A stretch of 64,000 nucleotides of DNA from Rhodomicrobium sp. R_RK_3 (GCF_002198715.1 NZ_MWLK01000036.1:280402-344401); one strand, 5' to 3'. Positions 1-9,758 are shown, counted from the stretch's first letter. The notes: generated by a model not told the origin, from the sequence alone. A program made the numbers and translations.

Positions 1-1
1 T

Positions 2-127
2 GTCATCATCACGGGCCGGAACGCCCCGGATGCACTGGTCGAGGCGGCCGATCTCGCGACGGAAATGACGCTGCTGAAGCACCCCTTCCGCTCCGGCGTG
101 AAGGCCCAAGCCGGGATCGAGTTTTAA
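2..127 (+). CDS. cobO: Corrinoid adenosyltransferase CobO, C-terminal fragment
   Basis: The window opens inside this gene. The 41 visible residues end in TAA and carry the conserved tail of CobO/BtuR-type cob(I)alamin adenosyltransferases: GRNAP, then ADLATEMT, then HPF.SGVKAQ.GIEF. In the family this enzyme transfers the adenosyl group from ATP to the cobalt of reduced corrinoids in the cytoplasm. The next gene on the same strand, 237 bases downstream, is cobQ, the next step of adenosylcobalamin assembly, which supports the call. The ATP-binding half of the protein lies outside the window. Confidence 0.92.
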   Translation, partial: VIITGRNAPDALVEAADLATEMTLLKHPFRSGVKAQAGIEF

Positions 128-209
128 AGTGCAACCCATCCGCAAGGCGCCGCCTGGCGCCCGGCCTTCCTTCCGCACCCCGAGCCGCCCGCCACATAGC
201 AAGCCCTCT

Positions 210-323
210 CATTCCGTCGCCCCGGCCGTTAGGGCCGGGGCCTACTCGCCTATCCACTCGCCGCAGTGCTTGCAGATGCGGGATTGGGTCCCGGCTCGGC
301 CTGAGGGCCGTCCCGGACGACGC
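210..323 (+). repeat. Composite intergenic repeat, copy 1
   Basis: This element of about 114 bases begins CATTCCGTCGCCCC and ends with TGGGTCCCGGCTCGGCCTGA followed by GGCCGTCCCGGACGACGC. Bases 285-323 are nearly identical to the reverse complement of 12402-12440. The left flank also aligns in the same order with the reverse complement of the left part of copy 2 (12402-12514). It fills most of the cobO-cobQ gap. Its palindromic, non-coding, dispersed nature fits a REP-like repeat and not a gene. Confidence 0.7.
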
Positions 324-364
324 GAATCACGGAGGCCGCTGCCAGCCGATCGGTCGCGCCGCCA

Positions 365-1843
365 ATGACCGCCTCCCGCATCCCCGCGATCATGATCCAG
401 GGCACCGGCTCCAACGTCGGCAAATCCCTTATCGTCGCCGGGCTTTGCCGCGCCTTCATGCTGCGCGGCCTCGCCGTCCGCCCCTTCAAACCGCAGAACA
501 TGTCCAACAACGCCGCCGCGACCCCGGACGGCGGCGAAATCGGACGCGCTCAAGCGCTGCAAGCGCTCGCCGCCCGGGTCCCGCTCAGCGTCCACATGAA
601 CCCCGTGCTGCTCAAGCCCGAAGCGGATTCCACCAGCCAGATCATCGTGCAAGGCCACCGCTTCGGACGCATGCGCGCCCGCGAATTCGGCCAGCGCAAA
701 TCCGAACTGCTGCCGCGCGTGCTCGAAAGCTTTGCAATCCTCTCCCGCGAGGCCGAGCTCATCGTCGTCGAAGGCGCGGGCAGCCCGGCCGAGGTCAATC
801 TGCGCGCCGGCGACATCGCCAATATGGGTTTTGCCGAAGCCGCCGACCTGCCCGTCATCCTCGCAGGCGACATCGACCGCGGCGGTGTCATCGCCAGCCT
901 CGTCGGCACGCACGCCCTGCTGAGCGAGGCCGAACGCCGCCGCATCCAGGGCTTCCTCATCAACAAATTCCGCGGCGACGCCGCGCTTTTCGCCGAGGGC
1001 GCGCGCATCATCGCCGAGCGCACCGGCTGGACCGACCTCGGCATCATCCCCCATTTCGCCGCCGCCGCGCGCCTCCCTGCCGAAGACTCCGTCGGCATCC
1101 TCTCGGCCGGATCACGCGATGCCGAAGGCCGCCTCAAGATCGTCGTCCCCGTCATCTCCCGCATTGCCAATTTCGACGACCTCGACCCGCTTAAGCTCGA
1201 GCCCGGCGTCGCCATTCACTTCGCAACGCCCGGAGCGCCGCTGCCGCGCGACGCCGGCCTGATCTTCCTGCCCGGCTCGAAATCCACTATTGACGACCTC
1301 GCGGGCCTGCGCCGCGAGGGCTGGGACATCGACATTGCCGCGCATGTCCGCCAGCGCGGCGCGGTGATCGGCATTTGCGGCGGCTATCAGATGCTCGGCC
1401 GCACCATCGCCGACCCGGACGGCATCGAAGGCGCCCCCGGCACCCATCCCGGCCTCGGCCTGCTCGACGCCGAAACCGTGCTGACGCCGGACAAGCGCGT
1501 GCGGCCCGTCCTGGGCGGCGAAATTGGCAGCGGCCTGCCCGTCACCGGCTATGAAATTCACCTCGGCCGCACCACCGGCCCAGCGACCGGCCGCCCCTGG
1601 CTCCGCATCGAGGGCGAACCGGACGGCGCGATCAGCCCCGATGGCCGCGTCTTCGGCAGCTATGTCCACGGCCTGTTCCAGAGCGACGAGTTCCGCCGTG
1701 CCTTCCTCGCCCGTCTCGGCGCGGCGGCCGATGGTGACATCCATTACGGTGCGTTGCTCGATGCCACGCTGGACAGCCTCGCCGCGCATCTGGAGGCGCA
1801 TCTGGACCTCGACCGCCTCCTCGCCATAGCCCGCGCGCGATAG
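365..1843 (+). CDS. cobQ: Cobyric acid synthase CobQ
   Basis: Glutamine-dependent amidotransferase that amidates the b, d, e and g carboxyl groups of adenosylcobyrinic acid a,c-diamide to give adenosylcobyric acid in the cytoplasm. At 492 residues it has the usual family length. The N-terminal synthetase half has the nucleotide loop GTGSNVGKS (residues 13-21) and [13 protein letters not shown] (about 39-51). The C-terminal class I glutamine amidotransferase half has the nucleophile Cys338 in [10 protein letters not shown] and His435 in SYVHGLFQ. The ATG at 365 is used; no strong ribosome binding site precedes it. Transcription is probably with cobO. It converges on cobD with a single base between the two stops. 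Confidence 0.97.
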   Translation: MTASRIPAIMIQGTGSNVGKSLIVAGLCRAFMLRGLAVRPFKPQNMSNNAAATPDGGEIGRAQALQALAARVPLSVHMNPVLLKPEADSTSQIIVQGHRFGRMRAREFGQRKSELLPRVLESFAILSREAELIVVEGAGSPAEVNLRAGDIANMGFAEAADLPVILAGDIDRGGVIASLVGTHALLSEAERRRIQGFLINKFRGDAALFAEGARIIAERTGWTDLGIIPHFAAAARLPAEDSVGILSAGSRDAEGRLKIVVPVISRIANFDDLDPLKLEPGVAIHFATPGAPLPRDAGLIFLPGSKSTIDDLAGLRREGWDIDIAAHVRQRGAVIGICGGYQMLGRTIADPDGIEGAPGTHPGLGLLDAETVLTPDKRVRPVLGGEIGSGLPVTGYEIHLGRTTGPATGRPWLRIEGEPDGAISPDGRVFGSYVHGLFQSDEFRRAFLARLGAAADGDIHYGALLDATLDSLAAHLEAHLDLDRLLAIARAR

Positions 1844-1844
1844 C

Positions 1845-2807
1845 TTAGGTCACCATCAGCGCGATGGCCAAAACGACCACCAGCAGCACCCCGCAAGCGA
1901 CCACAAACACCCTGAGCGCCCGAGCGATATCCTCCGGCCGCGCCTCAACCCGCCCGCCCTCATTCATCCACGCATCCTCTATACGCCCGCTCGCGTAAAC
2001 GCGCGGCCCCGCGAGCGCCAGACCCAGCGCCCCCGCCATGGCCGCCTCCGGCCAGCCCGCATTCGGCGAACGGTGCCCCCCCGCATCCCGCCACATTGCG
2101 CGCCAGGCGCCGCGCGCATCACCGCCCGCGAAGGCCGCCGCAACCACCATCAGACCTCCCGACAGCCGCGCCGGAAGGAGATTCATCGCATCATCCGCTC
2201 GTGCAGACGCCCAGCCGAACGCCGCATGGCGCGGCGTGCGGTGCCCGATCATGCTGTCGGCGGTATTGACCGCCTTATAGATCGCGATGCCGGGCAACCC
2301 CGCGACCAGATACCAAAGGGCCGGCGCGACGACACCATCGGAAAAATTCTCCGCCGTGGTCTCGATTGCCGCACGGCAGACGCCCGCCTCGTCCAGCGCG
2401 TTGGGATCGCGCCCGACGATCAACGAAACGGCCACGCGCGCGGCGGCCAATCCGCCCCCGCCGAACGCGCGGCGGACGCGCGCGACGTGATCGTAGAGGC
2501 TGCGCTGCGCCAGCAGCACCGCGACGGCCAGAATCTCCCCCGCGAGGCCGAGCGGATGCAGCGCGAAAGCAGAGTGCAGCGCCCAGCCGGCCGCACCTGC
2601 CGCCGCGATCAGCACAATTAACGCGACCACGCCGCCGAGCCGCCGCGCCGAGCCACGATTGAGCGACCTGTCCAGCCAGCCGATCAGCCGTCCGAAAATC
2701 ACCACCGGATGCGGCGCGCGCCGCCAAAGCCAATCGGGATCGCCGGCCGCCGCGTCGAGCGCCAGCGCGGCGGCGAGGATGAACGCGGCCTGCGTCTCAA
2801 ACAGCAT
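1845..2807 (-). CDS. cobD: Adenosylcobinamide-phosphate synthase CobD (CbiB type)
   Basis: Integral membrane enzyme that attaches the aminopropanol (phosphate) arm to adenosylcobyric acid. The 320 residues match the family length. Signatures are GDPDWLWRRAPHPVV near the N terminus, ENFSDG in the middle, and KAVNTADSMIGHRT, followed by several hydrophobic segments. Its start overlaps the end of cobB by 11 bases, so the two are probably translated together. The usual partner cobC, which makes the aminopropanol phosphate, is not next door but at 37331 in this window. Confidence 0.96.
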   Translation of the reverse strand: MLFETQAAFILAAALALDAAAGDPDWLWRRAPHPVVIFGRLIGWLDRSLNRGSARRLGGVVALIVLIAAAGAAGWALHSAFALHPLGLAGEILAVAVLLAQRSLYDHVARVRRAFGGGGLAAARVAVSLIVGRDPNALDEAGVCRAAIETTAENFSDGVVAPALWYLVAGLPGIAIYKAVNTADSMIGHRTPRHAAFGWASARADDAMNLLPARLSGGLMVVAAAFAGGDARGAWRAMWRDAGGHRSPNAGWPEAAMAGALGLALAGPRVYASGRIEDAWMNEGGRVEARPEDIARALRVFVVACGVLLVVVLAIALMVT

Positions 2808-4116
2808 CTGGCCCGGCCATCACAGCGGGGGCGACGGCGTGGAAGAACGAGCCGGAGACATTGCCCGAACGATGCCCGGCAAGGCCGAGGCTCTCTCCCT
2901 CGCCGTCATAGACCGCCGCGTAGGCTTCGGTATCGGCGGGCGGCGGCGTCAGCATCGTCGCGTAATGAAACTCGTGGCCCATCAGCGCCCGGCCGCCAAA
3001 CTCGGCCCGCCGATAGCCCAAGGTCAGACGCCGCGCCTGAAAGCTCGTCGCAACCGGCAGCAGCCCGGCCATTTCATGCGCAATGCCATCGGCATCGGTT
3101 AGCGAGCGCCCGAGCACCATGTAGCCGCCGCACTCGCCATGAATAGGCCGGGTCTCGGCGAAGGCGCGCAGCTCTCGCATGAAGCGCTGCGCACCGGCCA
3201 AAACGCCGGCGTGCAATTCCGGATAGCCGCCGGGCAGGAAACAGGCGTCGCAATCCTCCGGCGGAGGCTCGTCGGCCAGCGGGGAGAAATATACGATCTC
3301 CGCCCCCGACATCCGCCAACCGGCGAGGACATGCGGATAGATAAACGAAAACGCCGCATCCTTCGCGATGGCGATGCAGCGTCCTGGAGCCGGGATCCCG
3401 GCAATCGCGCCGCCCCCCGCTATCCTCGCTCCGCCTGCCCGCGCGGCAATCGCCGGCACGTCGCAGCCCGTCTCGACCGCCGCCGCGAAACCCTCGAGCC
3501 GCGTCTCCAGCCCGCCGATCTCACCAGCCTGCACCAATCCCAGATGCCGCTCGGGCAAGGCGAAATCCGCATTCCGCGCCAGCGCTCCGAGCACCGGGAT
3601 CGCCAGGCCCGAAAACCCATCCTCGACGCTCGCGCGATGCCTTGCGCTGGCGACATTGTTCAGCACCACACCGGCGATGCGGATGCGCTTGTCGAAATGC
3701 GCCAGCCCCGCCGCAATAGCGGCCGCCGTCTGCGCCACGGCCCGGCAATCGATCACCAGCAGCACCGGCCAGCCATAGCGCAGCGCCAGATCCGCCGCCG
3801 CGCCCCGCCGCCCGAGCGGCGCGCGCACGCCGTCGAACAGGCCCATCGCGCCTTCGGCTACGACGATATCCCGCCCCGCCGCGCCATGCCCGGCGATAGC
3901 GTCCAGAAGATCAGACCCCATCGCGAAGCTGTCGAGATTGAAACTTTCCTGGCCGGTCGCGACGGCGTGGAATGCCGGATCGATATAATCCGGCCCGCTC
4001 TTGAAGCCGCGCACCCGCAGGCCGCGATTGCGTAGCGCCCGCATCAGCCCGAGCGCCAGCGTCGTCTTGCCTGCGCCCGAGCCGGCGGCGGCGATCACGA
4101 TCCCCGGCGCGCTCAT
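2797..4116 (-). CDS. cobB: Cobyrinic acid a,c-diamide synthase CobB
   Basis: ATP- and glutamine-dependent amidation of cobyrinic acid (or its hydrogenobyrinic form in the aerobic route) at carboxyls a and c. The chosen ATG at 4116 gives 439 residues. It places the nucleotide loop AGSGAGKTT at residues 11-19 and overlaps the upstream btuF stop as ATGA. An in-frame ATG at 4182 would add 22 residues with no family resemblance. Other motifs are KSGPDYIDPAFH, EGAMGLFDG and the amidotransferase nucleophile region GECGGYMVLG. The gene lies in a btuF-cobB-cobD minus-strand operon. Confidence 0.96.
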   Translation of the reverse strand: MSAPGIVIAAAGSGAGKTTLALGLMRALRNRGLRVRGFKSGPDYIDPAFHAVATGQESFNLDSFAMGSDLLDAIAGHGAAGRDIVVAEGAMGLFDGVRAPLGRRGAAADLALRYGWPVLLVIDCRAVAQTAAAIAAGLAHFDKRIRIAGVVLNNVASARHRASVEDGFSGLAIPVLGALARNADFALPERHLGLVQAGEIGGLETRLEGFAAAVETGCDVPAIAARAGGARIAGGGAIAGIPAPGRCIAIAKDAAFSFIYPHVLAGWRMSGAEIVYFSPLADEPPPEDCDACFLPGGYPELHAGVLAGAQRFMRELRAFAETRPIHGECGGYMVLGRSLTDADGIAHEMAGLLPVATSFQARRLTLGYRRAEFGGRALMGHEFHYATMLTPPPADTEAYAAVYDGEGESLGLAGHRSGNVSGSFFHAVAPAVMAGPDAV

Positions 4117-4988
4117 TGCGCAAGACCCCGCACGCCGCGCGCAAGCGAGCGCAAAAGGCGCGGCAGCGACGGGCCGCCGCAAACGATCTCATTGCCGTCG
4201 ATGATGACGCGGCGGGCTTCCGGAAAACTGTCACGCAGCCCCGGGTGGAACAGCAGTGCCGAGCCCTGATCGCCGGGCCGGTCGATGGCGTCGAACATCA
4301 CCAGCGCGTCGGGCTGGATTTTCAGCACCGCTTCGAGCGAGCCCTGCCGCGTGCCCTTCAGCCCGGATTCGACCCCGGCATTGGCGAGGCCGAGCTGATT
4401 GAGCGCGTCGTCGAACAGCGTGCCCTTCCCGGAAATATAAGCGTTTCTGCGCAGTTGCAGCAGCCGCAACGGACGGCTGCCGATGGCGGCGCGCGCTTCC
4501 GCCAGGGCGGCGTCGATCTCGGCGATCAGCGCTTCGCCGCGCGCGGGCTGCCCGATCATCAGCGCGGTGCGGCGGATGTCGGTCTTGGCCGCCGCAATGC
4601 TCTCGGCGGGTGCATAGGTCTCGAGCCGCAGCCCGAACGCTTTCAGGCGCTGCCGCGTCGCGGTGCGGGTGAAGCTGCCCGCCAGCACCAGATCGGGCTT
4701 CAGCTTCAGCACCTCCTCGGCCTCGCCGCGGATGAGCGGGACGCCCGACGAAGCGATCTCGTCGGGCGTGAGCGAATAGGCTGGATTGGCCGCGTAATTG
4801 GTCATGGCGGCGATCTGGCCGCGGTCGGCCAGCGCCCAGAGCAACTGGTCGGTGCAGGCATTGATGGAGACGATGCGTTGGAGCGCTTTGGCCGCCCTTG
4901 GCGCGGGGCCGACCGGCAGAAAAGCAACAGCGGCCAGCAGAACAATTGCCCTGTGTCCCGCCCGTATTGCCGCCGTCCGACGCGCCAT
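4113..4988 (-). CDS. btuF: Periplasmic cobalamin-binding protein, BtuF-like
   Basis: Predicted periplasmic binding protein of the class III (helical-backbone) type that would hand vitamin B12 from the outer membrane receptor to an inner membrane ABC transporter. The ATG at 4988 gives 291 residues and starts with a signal peptide (MARRTAAIRAGHRA, then a hydrophobic run ending near APRAAKA). The mature start RIVSINACTDQLLWAL is typical of B12 and haem binders. An in-frame ATG at 5132 would override the signal peptide and overlap btuB, so it was not used. It stands divergent from btuB and heads the cobB-cobD operon. No BtuC or BtuD partner is beside it. An iron-siderophore binder is the alternative, but the context favours cobalamin. 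Confidence 0.82.
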   Translation of the reverse strand: MARRTAAIRAGHRAIVLLAAVAFLPVGPAPRAAKALQRIVSINACTDQLLWALADRGQIAAMTNYAANPAYSLTPDEIASSGVPLIRGEAEEVLKLKPDLVLAGSFTRTATRQRLKAFGLRLETYAPAESIAAAKTDIRRTALMIGQPARGEALIAEIDAALAEARAAIGSRPLRLLQLRRNAYISGKGTLFDDALNQLGLANAGVESGLKGTRQGSLEAVLKIQPDALVMFDAIDRPGDQGSALLFHPGLRDSFPEARRVIIDGNEIVCGGPSLPRLLRSLARGVRGLAQ

Positions 4989-5065
4989 GTTAGCCGATCC
5001 TCTTGCCCGAGACACATACCGTGGCGGGCGCCCTAGCGGCAAGGCCGATCCGAGCGAGGTCCTGA

Positions 5066-6976
5066 ATGTCTGCGTTGCGTGCGTATGCGTATATTTTCGT
5101 ATTTTCAACAGCTTGTGCCGCATCTTCGGCACCCCTGAAGGCCCAGGAGCCGACCGCGCTCGAGGGCATCGTCGTCACGGCAAACCGCTTTCCCGAAGAG
5201 GCCGGCAAGATCGGCAGCGCCGTGACCGTTATCGGGCGCGAGGAGATCGAGGCGGCGCGGGCCGAAAATATCGTCGAGCTTTTGGAGACCGTCCCCGGCC
5301 TGACCATCAACCAGGCGGGCGGGCTCGGCGGCACGGCCTCGGTGTCCATTCGCGGCGCGGACCCTGACCAGACGCTGGTGATGATCGACGGGGTGCGCGT
5401 CAACGACCCCGCCAGCACCGGCAGCGAGTTCGATTTCTCGGTGTTCACGCTGGCCAATGTCGAGCGCATCGAGGTCATTCGCGGGCCGCAATCGGGCGTC
5501 TATGGCAGCGACGCCATCGGCGGCGTCATCAACATCATCACCCGCAAGGGCGAGGGCGCGCCGCATGCCGTCACCGAGATCGAGGGCGGCAGCTACAAGA
5601 CGTTTGCCCAGCGCGCCTATGCGGCCGGGTCGAAGGACGGCGTCAGCGTCTCGGTCGGGGCGACGAATTTCCGCACATCGGGCTTTTCCCGTTTCGACGG
5701 CGGCAGCGAGGACGATGCCGCACGCAAGCAGTCGATCAATGCACGGCTGGACTACGATCCGACCGATGTTTTCGGCGTCACGGTCACGGCGGCGCGCTAT
5801 GAGGTCAAGGCCGACACGGACAGCATCGGCCTGACCGGCACGCCGCGCGACGCCGCCGACAATGTCGACCGGGTGCTGACCATGGCCACGGCTTCGGCGC
5901 ATCTCAGCCTGCTGGGCGGCGGCTTGCAGAACCGCCTCACCGCCTTCGTCACCGATAGCGACCGTGACTTCTTCGACGACAACGGCGCGCGCACCACGCC
6001 GAGCCTGATCGGCAAGACCAGCACCTTCGAGGGCACCAGCCGGGGCGTCGAATATCAGGGCGAGCTTGCGCCGCGCGGCGTCGACCGGCTGGTGTTCGGC
6101 GGCAAGCTCGATCAGCAGACCGGCCTCGCCTTCGACGAGGACACGCTGAAGGGCTTCAAGCTGCGCTACGACGTCGAGGAGGTCTGGCGCTCGGCTTTCG
6201 CCATATACAGCTTCAACCCGACCGATGAGCTCAATCTCACCGGCGCGGTGCGCGCGGACGAATTCGGCCCGGCCGGCACCGAGGCGACCTACCGGCTGAC
6301 GGCGGCCTATCGCGTCCCCGCATGGGGCACGAAATTTCGCGGCAGCTATGGCACCGGGGCAAAGGCGCCGACCTTCCAGCAGCGTTTCGAGGACTCAGCC
6401 TTCGCAAAAGGCAATCCCGACCTGACGGTCGAGACCAGCCGGGGCTTTGACGCGGGGGTAGACCAGGAATTGGCTGACGGAGCGGTGACGCTGTCGGGCA
6501 GCTATTTCTCCAACGACATCGAGGATCTGATCGCCTTCGACGGCAAGACCGGCAGCTTCAAGAACATCGCCGCCGCCGAGATCGACGGCGTCGAACTATC
6601 CGCCGTGCTGCGGCCGGCGCGCTGGATGTCGTTGCGCGGCGCCTATACCTATCTGGATGCGATCGACGCGGCGACCGGCCTCGCTCTGCAGCGCCGCCCC
6701 AACAACGCTTTCAACGTCAAGCTGACGGTGCTGCCCGTCGAGGGCGTGAGCCTGTCCGCCAGCGCGACCTATGTCGGCGAGCGCTTCAACAATGACGGCG
6801 AGGAGGATTTGCTCGACTCCTATGTCCGCGTCGATCTCGCGGGCAGCTACGCGCTTTCGCCGGGCGCGGAGCTGTATCTCCGCGCCGAAAACCTGCTCGA
6901 TGCCGATTATGAGGAAATCAAGAATTTCGCCACTGCGGGACGTTCCGCCTATCTGGGCTTGCGGGCGAGATTTTAG
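5066..6976 (+). CDS. btuB: TonB-dependent outer membrane receptor, BtuB-like
   Basis: Outer membrane beta-barrel with an N-terminal plug that imports vitamin B12 with energy from TonB. It has 636 residues, with a signal peptide ending around APLKAQ (about residue 27) and a TonB box (EGIVVTANR) just after. Plug motifs are SVSIRGADPDQTLVMIDGV and IEVIRGPQSGVYGSDAIGG. It ends with the outer-membrane signature terminal phenylalanine (GLRARF). A GAGG ribosome site lies 7 bases before the ATG. The cobalamin biosynthesis neighbours and divergent btuF give the substrate; by sequence alone another siderophore-like ligand could not be excluded. No B12 riboswitch is visible in the 77-base divergent gap. 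Confidence 0.9.
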   Translation: MSALRAYAYIFVFSTACAASSAPLKAQEPTALEGIVVTANRFPEEAGKIGSAVTVIGREEIEAARAENIVELLETVPGLTINQAGGLGGTASVSIRGADPDQTLVMIDGVRVNDPASTGSEFDFSVFTLANVERIEVIRGPQSGVYGSDAIGGVINIITRKGEGAPHAVTEIEGGSYKTFAQRAYAAGSKDGVSVSVGATNFRTSGFSRFDGGSEDDAARKQSINARLDYDPTDVFGVTVTAARYEVKADTDSIGLTGTPRDAADNVDRVLTMATASAHLSLLGGGLQNRLTAFVTDSDRDFFDDNGARTTPSLIGKTSTFEGTSRGVEYQGELAPRGVDRLVFGGKLDQQTGLAFDEDTLKGFKLRYDVEEVWRSAFAIYSFNPTDELNLTGAVRADEFGPAGTEATYRLTAAYRVPAWGTKFRGSYGTGAKAPTFQQRFEDSAFAKGNPDLTVETSRGFDAGVDQELADGAVTLSGSYFSNDIEDLIAFDGKTGSFKNIAAAEIDGVELSAVLRPARWMSLRGAYTYLDAIDAATGLALQRRPNNAFNVKLTVLPVEGVSLSASATYVGERFNNDGEEDLLDSYVRVDLAGSYALSPGAELYLRAENLLDADYEEIKNFATAGRSAYLGLRARF

Positions 6977-7004
6977 GGCCGGGGCGAAGGCTCGCGACTT
7001 GAAT

Positions 7005-7029
7005 GGTCGCGCCGCTTCGCGTCGCGACC
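7005..7029. terminator. Stem-loop between convergent btuB and preA
   Basis: Inverted repeat GGTCGCG (7005-7011) and CGCGACC (7023-7029) in the 67-base gap between two converging stops. The stem has 7 base pairs and there is no T tract, so the role as a bidirectional terminator is an inference from position. Confidence 0.45.
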
Positions 7030-7043
7030 GGCCAAACCTGCAA

Positions 7044-8354
7044 CTACTCAGCAGCCTGCACCCGCATCGGATTGTTCGGATGCGTGGTCCAGTTCCCATA
7101 CTCTCCGTCAACCACCTGCCCCGTCCGCCGGTCCAGCACACCGGCGGCCAGCGGCTCCATGGTGATGCAGTTCTCCACCGGGCAGACATTCACGCAGAGA
7201 TTACACCCCACGCATTCCGCCTCGATCACCTCGAAATGGCGCTTGCCGTTAGCTAGCGCGGTGATGGCCTGATGCGAGGTGTCCTCGCAGGCGATGTAGC
7301 AGCGGCCGCATTTGATACAGAGCTGCTGGTCGATGCGGGCCTTGGCGACGTAATTGAGGTTGAGATATTGCCAGTCCGTCGCGCGGCCCGCGGCGCGGCC
7401 GACAAAGCTGTCGAGGCTGGCATGGCCCTTGGCGTCCATCCAGTTCTCCAGCCCGGCGATCATCTCCTGCACGATCTTGAAGCCGTAGGTCATCGCGGCC
7501 GTGCAGACCTGCACCGTGCCGCAGCCCAGCGCCATGAACTCGGCCGCGTCGCGCCATGTGGTGATGCCGCCGATGCCCGATAGCGGCAGCCCCTTGGTCT
7601 CCGGATCGCGCGCGATTTCGGCGACCATGTTCAGCGCAATGGGCTTTACCGCGGGGCCGGAATAGCCGCCATGCGAGCCATAGCCGTCGATGGAGGGCTC
7701 GGGCGAAAACGTGTCGAGATTGACGGAGGTGATCGAGTTGATGGTGTTGATGAGCGACACGGCATCGGCGCCGCCGCGCCTGGCGGCGCGGGCTGGCCAG
7801 CGGATGTCGGTGATGTTCGGCGTCAGCTTGACGATGACCGGCAGGCGGCTATGCGCTTTGCACCAGCGCGTGACCATCTCGATATATTCCGGCACCTGAC
7901 CCACCGCCGAGCCCATGCCGCGCTCCTGCATGCCGTGCGGGCAGCCGAAATTCAGCTCGATGCCGTCGCAGCCGGTGTCCTCGACCAGCGGCAGGATGGA
8001 CTGCCAGCTCGCCTCGTCGCAGGGCACCATCAGCGAGACCACCACGGCGCGGTCGGGGAAGTCGCGCTTGACGGCCTTGATCTCCTGCAGGTTGAGCTGG
8101 AGCGGACGGTCGGTGATCAGCTCGATATTGCTGAAGCCGAGCAGCCGCCGGTCCGGTCCCCAGACGGCGCCGTAGCGCGGGCCGTTGACATTGACGCAGG
8201 CCGGGTCGTGGCCGACGGTCTTCCAGACCACGCCGCCCCAACCGGCCTTGAAGGCGCGGCGGACGTTGTATTCCTTGTCGGTCGGCGGTGCGGAGGCGAG
8301 CCAGAACGGGTTCGGCGATCTGATGCCGAGGAAATTCGAACGGATGTCGGCCAT
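7044..8354 (-). CDS. preA: Dihydropyrimidine dehydrogenase subunit PreA
   Basis: Catalytic FMN and iron-sulfur subunit of the bacterial NAD-dependent dihydropyrimidine dehydrogenase, which reduces uracil and thymine to their 5,6-dihydro forms in the cytoplasm (reversible). The ATG at 8354 gives 436 residues starting MADIRSNFLGIRSPNPF, the normal family beginning; an in-frame ATG at 8663 adds only basic, low-complexity antisense-like residues. The TIM-barrel part shows GGVVWKTVG and LNFGCPHGMQERGMGSAVGQ. The C terminus holds two ferredoxin clusters, CIKCGRCYIAC and CVGCNLCVNVCP. It follows preT by 16 bases in an operon. The next enzymes of the pathway are at 39267-42036. Confidence 0.96.
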   Translation of the reverse strand: MADIRSNFLGIRSPNPFWLASAPPTDKEYNVRRAFKAGWGGVVWKTVGHDPACVNVNGPRYGAVWGPDRRLLGFSNIELITDRPLQLNLQEIKAVKRDFPDRAVVVSLMVPCDEASWQSILPLVEDTGCDGIELNFGCPHGMQERGMGSAVGQVPEYIEMVTRWCKAHSRLPVIVKLTPNITDIRWPARAARRGGADAVSLINTINSITSVNLDTFSPEPSIDGYGSHGGYSGPAVKPIALNMVAEIARDPETKGLPLSGIGGITTWRDAAEFMALGCGTVQVCTAAMTYGFKIVQEMIAGLENWMDAKGHASLDSFVGRAAGRATDWQYLNLNYVAKARIDQQLCIKCGRCYIACEDTSHQAITALANGKRHFEVIEAECVGCNLCVNVCPVENCITMEPLAAGVLDRRTGQVVDGEYGNWTTHPNNPMRVQAAE

Positions 8355-8370
8355 GGCAATGGTCCTCGGC

Positions 8371-9690
8371 TCAGGCGCTGAGCGCCTTGTGAATGCTCTC
8401 TGCCGCGTCGCGCCCCTGCGCGACCGCCGTGACGGTGAGGTCGTCGCCCGCGGCGACGCAATCACCGCCGGCCCAGACCTTCGGGTTCGAGGTGCGGCCC
8501 TCGGCGTCGACCTGGATGCGACCGCCTGATAGCGCCAGCGGCGTCTCGTCCTCGACCGCGCCGGACACCAGAGTCTGGCCGATGGCCTTGAAAACCTGAT
8601 CGCATTCGAGCGTGACCGTCTCTCCGCCCTGCTCGAACGCCATGGCGACCACCCGGCCCGCATCGGCGATCACGCGCAGAGGCCGCATCTCGCAGCGGAT
8701 CGCGACGCCGCGCGTCTGGGCCAGGTCCTGCTCGTAGAGCGAGGCTTTCATGCGCTCGCGCGGCCCGCGATAGCAGATCGTCACCGCTTCCGCGCCGAGG
8801 CCCTTGGCCTGGATGCCGGCATCGATCGCGGTCATGCCGCCGCCGATCACCACGACGCGGCGACCGACCGGCACCGTACCGAGATCGCTCGCCTGCCTGA
8901 CTTCGGCGATCCAGGCGACGGCATCGTCCGACCCCCGCGCCTCGGCGTCGGCCTCGCCCAGCGCATTGACGCCGGCAAGGCCCACGCTGAGGAACACCGC
9001 ATCATATTGCTCGGCGAGCCCGGAGAGGAAGACATCGCGCCCGAGCGCCCGCTCATGATGGATGGTGATGCCGCCGATGGCGGTGACATAGTCCACCTCG
9101 GCCTGGGCGAAACCATCCACGGCCTTATAGGCGGCGATTCCATATTCGTTCAGGCCCCCCGCTTTCGGCCGCGCCTCGAAGATCTGCACCTCGTGGCCCT
9201 TCATGGCCAGACGGTGCGCGCAGGCGAGGCCCGCAGGCCCCGCGCCGATCACCGCCACGGTCTTGCCCGTCGGCGCGGCGCGGCCGTAAAACTGCTTGCC
9301 CGCCGCCATTGCCTTGTCGGTGGCGTAGCGCTGCAGCAGACCGATCTGCACCGGCTTGCCTTCGGCGGCTTCGCGCACGCAGGCCTGCTCGCACAGCGTC
9401 TCGGTCGGGCAGACGCGGGCGCAGATGCCGCCGAGGATGTTCTGATCGAAAATCGTCTTCGCCGCGCCGAGCGGATTGCCGGTGCCGATCTCGCGGATGA
9501 ACAGCGGGATGTCGATGGCGGTCGGACAGGCCGTCATGCAGGGCGCGTCGTAGCAGAAATAGCAGCGGTCGGCTTCGACCACCGCCTCGTGCGTGCTGAG
9601 CGGCGGGTGCAGGTCGGCGAAGCGGGAGCGGTATTCTTCCGGCGCGAGACGCCCCGAGGCGATCCCGTCTGTCGGCACGCTTTGAGCCAT
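8371..9690 (-). CDS. preT: Dihydropyrimidine dehydrogenase subunit PreT
   Basis: FAD- and NAD-binding electron-transfer subunit that supplies PreA, related to the GltD small subunit. The ATG at 9690 (439 residues) has AAGGTGG about 10 bases upstream; longer in-frame starts up to 10071 run into the regulatory gap. The N-terminal iron-sulfur region reads CYFCYDAPCMTACP and CPTETLCEQACV. The FAD loop is VIGAGPAGLACAHRLAMKG and the NAD loop is VVVIGGGMTAIDAG. It is the first gene of preT-preA. A RutR-box-like palindrome sits 53-68 bases before the start codon, so control by the rutR gene at 38423 is likely. Confidence 0.96.
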   Translation of the reverse strand: MAQSVPTDGIASGRLAPEEYRSRFADLHPPLSTHEAVVEADRCYFCYDAPCMTACPTAIDIPLFIREIGTGNPLGAAKTIFDQNILGGICARVCPTETLCEQACVREAAEGKPVQIGLLQRYATDKAMAAGKQFYGRAAPTGKTVAVIGAGPAGLACAHRLAMKGHEVQIFEARPKAGGLNEYGIAAYKAVDGFAQAEVDYVTAIGGITIHHERALGRDVFLSGLAEQYDAVFLSVGLAGVNALGEADAEARGSDDAVAWIAEVRQASDLGTVPVGRRVVVIGGGMTAIDAGIQAKGLGAEAVTICYRGPRERMKASLYEQDLAQTRGVAIRCEMRPLRVIADAGRVVAMAFEQGGETVTLECDQVFKAIGQTLVSGAVEDETPLALSGGRIQVDAEGRTSNPKVWAGGDCVAAGDDLTVTAVAQGRDAAESIHKALSA

Positions 9691-9742
9691 GGGCTTCGAC
9701 CACCTTAGTTTCGTTCTAAAAAAGCTAGCGCAGTTCTTTTTT

Positions 9743-9758
9743 TTTATCAATTGGTCAA
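9743..9758. promoter_or_regulatory. Candidate RutR operator before preT
   Basis: The 16 bases TTTATCAATTGGTCAA match the RutR consensus TTGACCA-NN-TGGTCAA at 12 of 14 defined positions, with the right half perfect. RutR is a TetR-family uracil-responsive repressor whose gene lies at 38423-39058. The site is embedded in an A/T-rich promoter-like stretch just upstream of preT. Confidence 0.65.

Noticed and set aside
4988-5066. Cobalamin riboswitch before btuB or btuF
   Set aside because: The divergent gap is only 77 bases and lacks a recognisable B12-box; nothing supports the long riboswitch fold.
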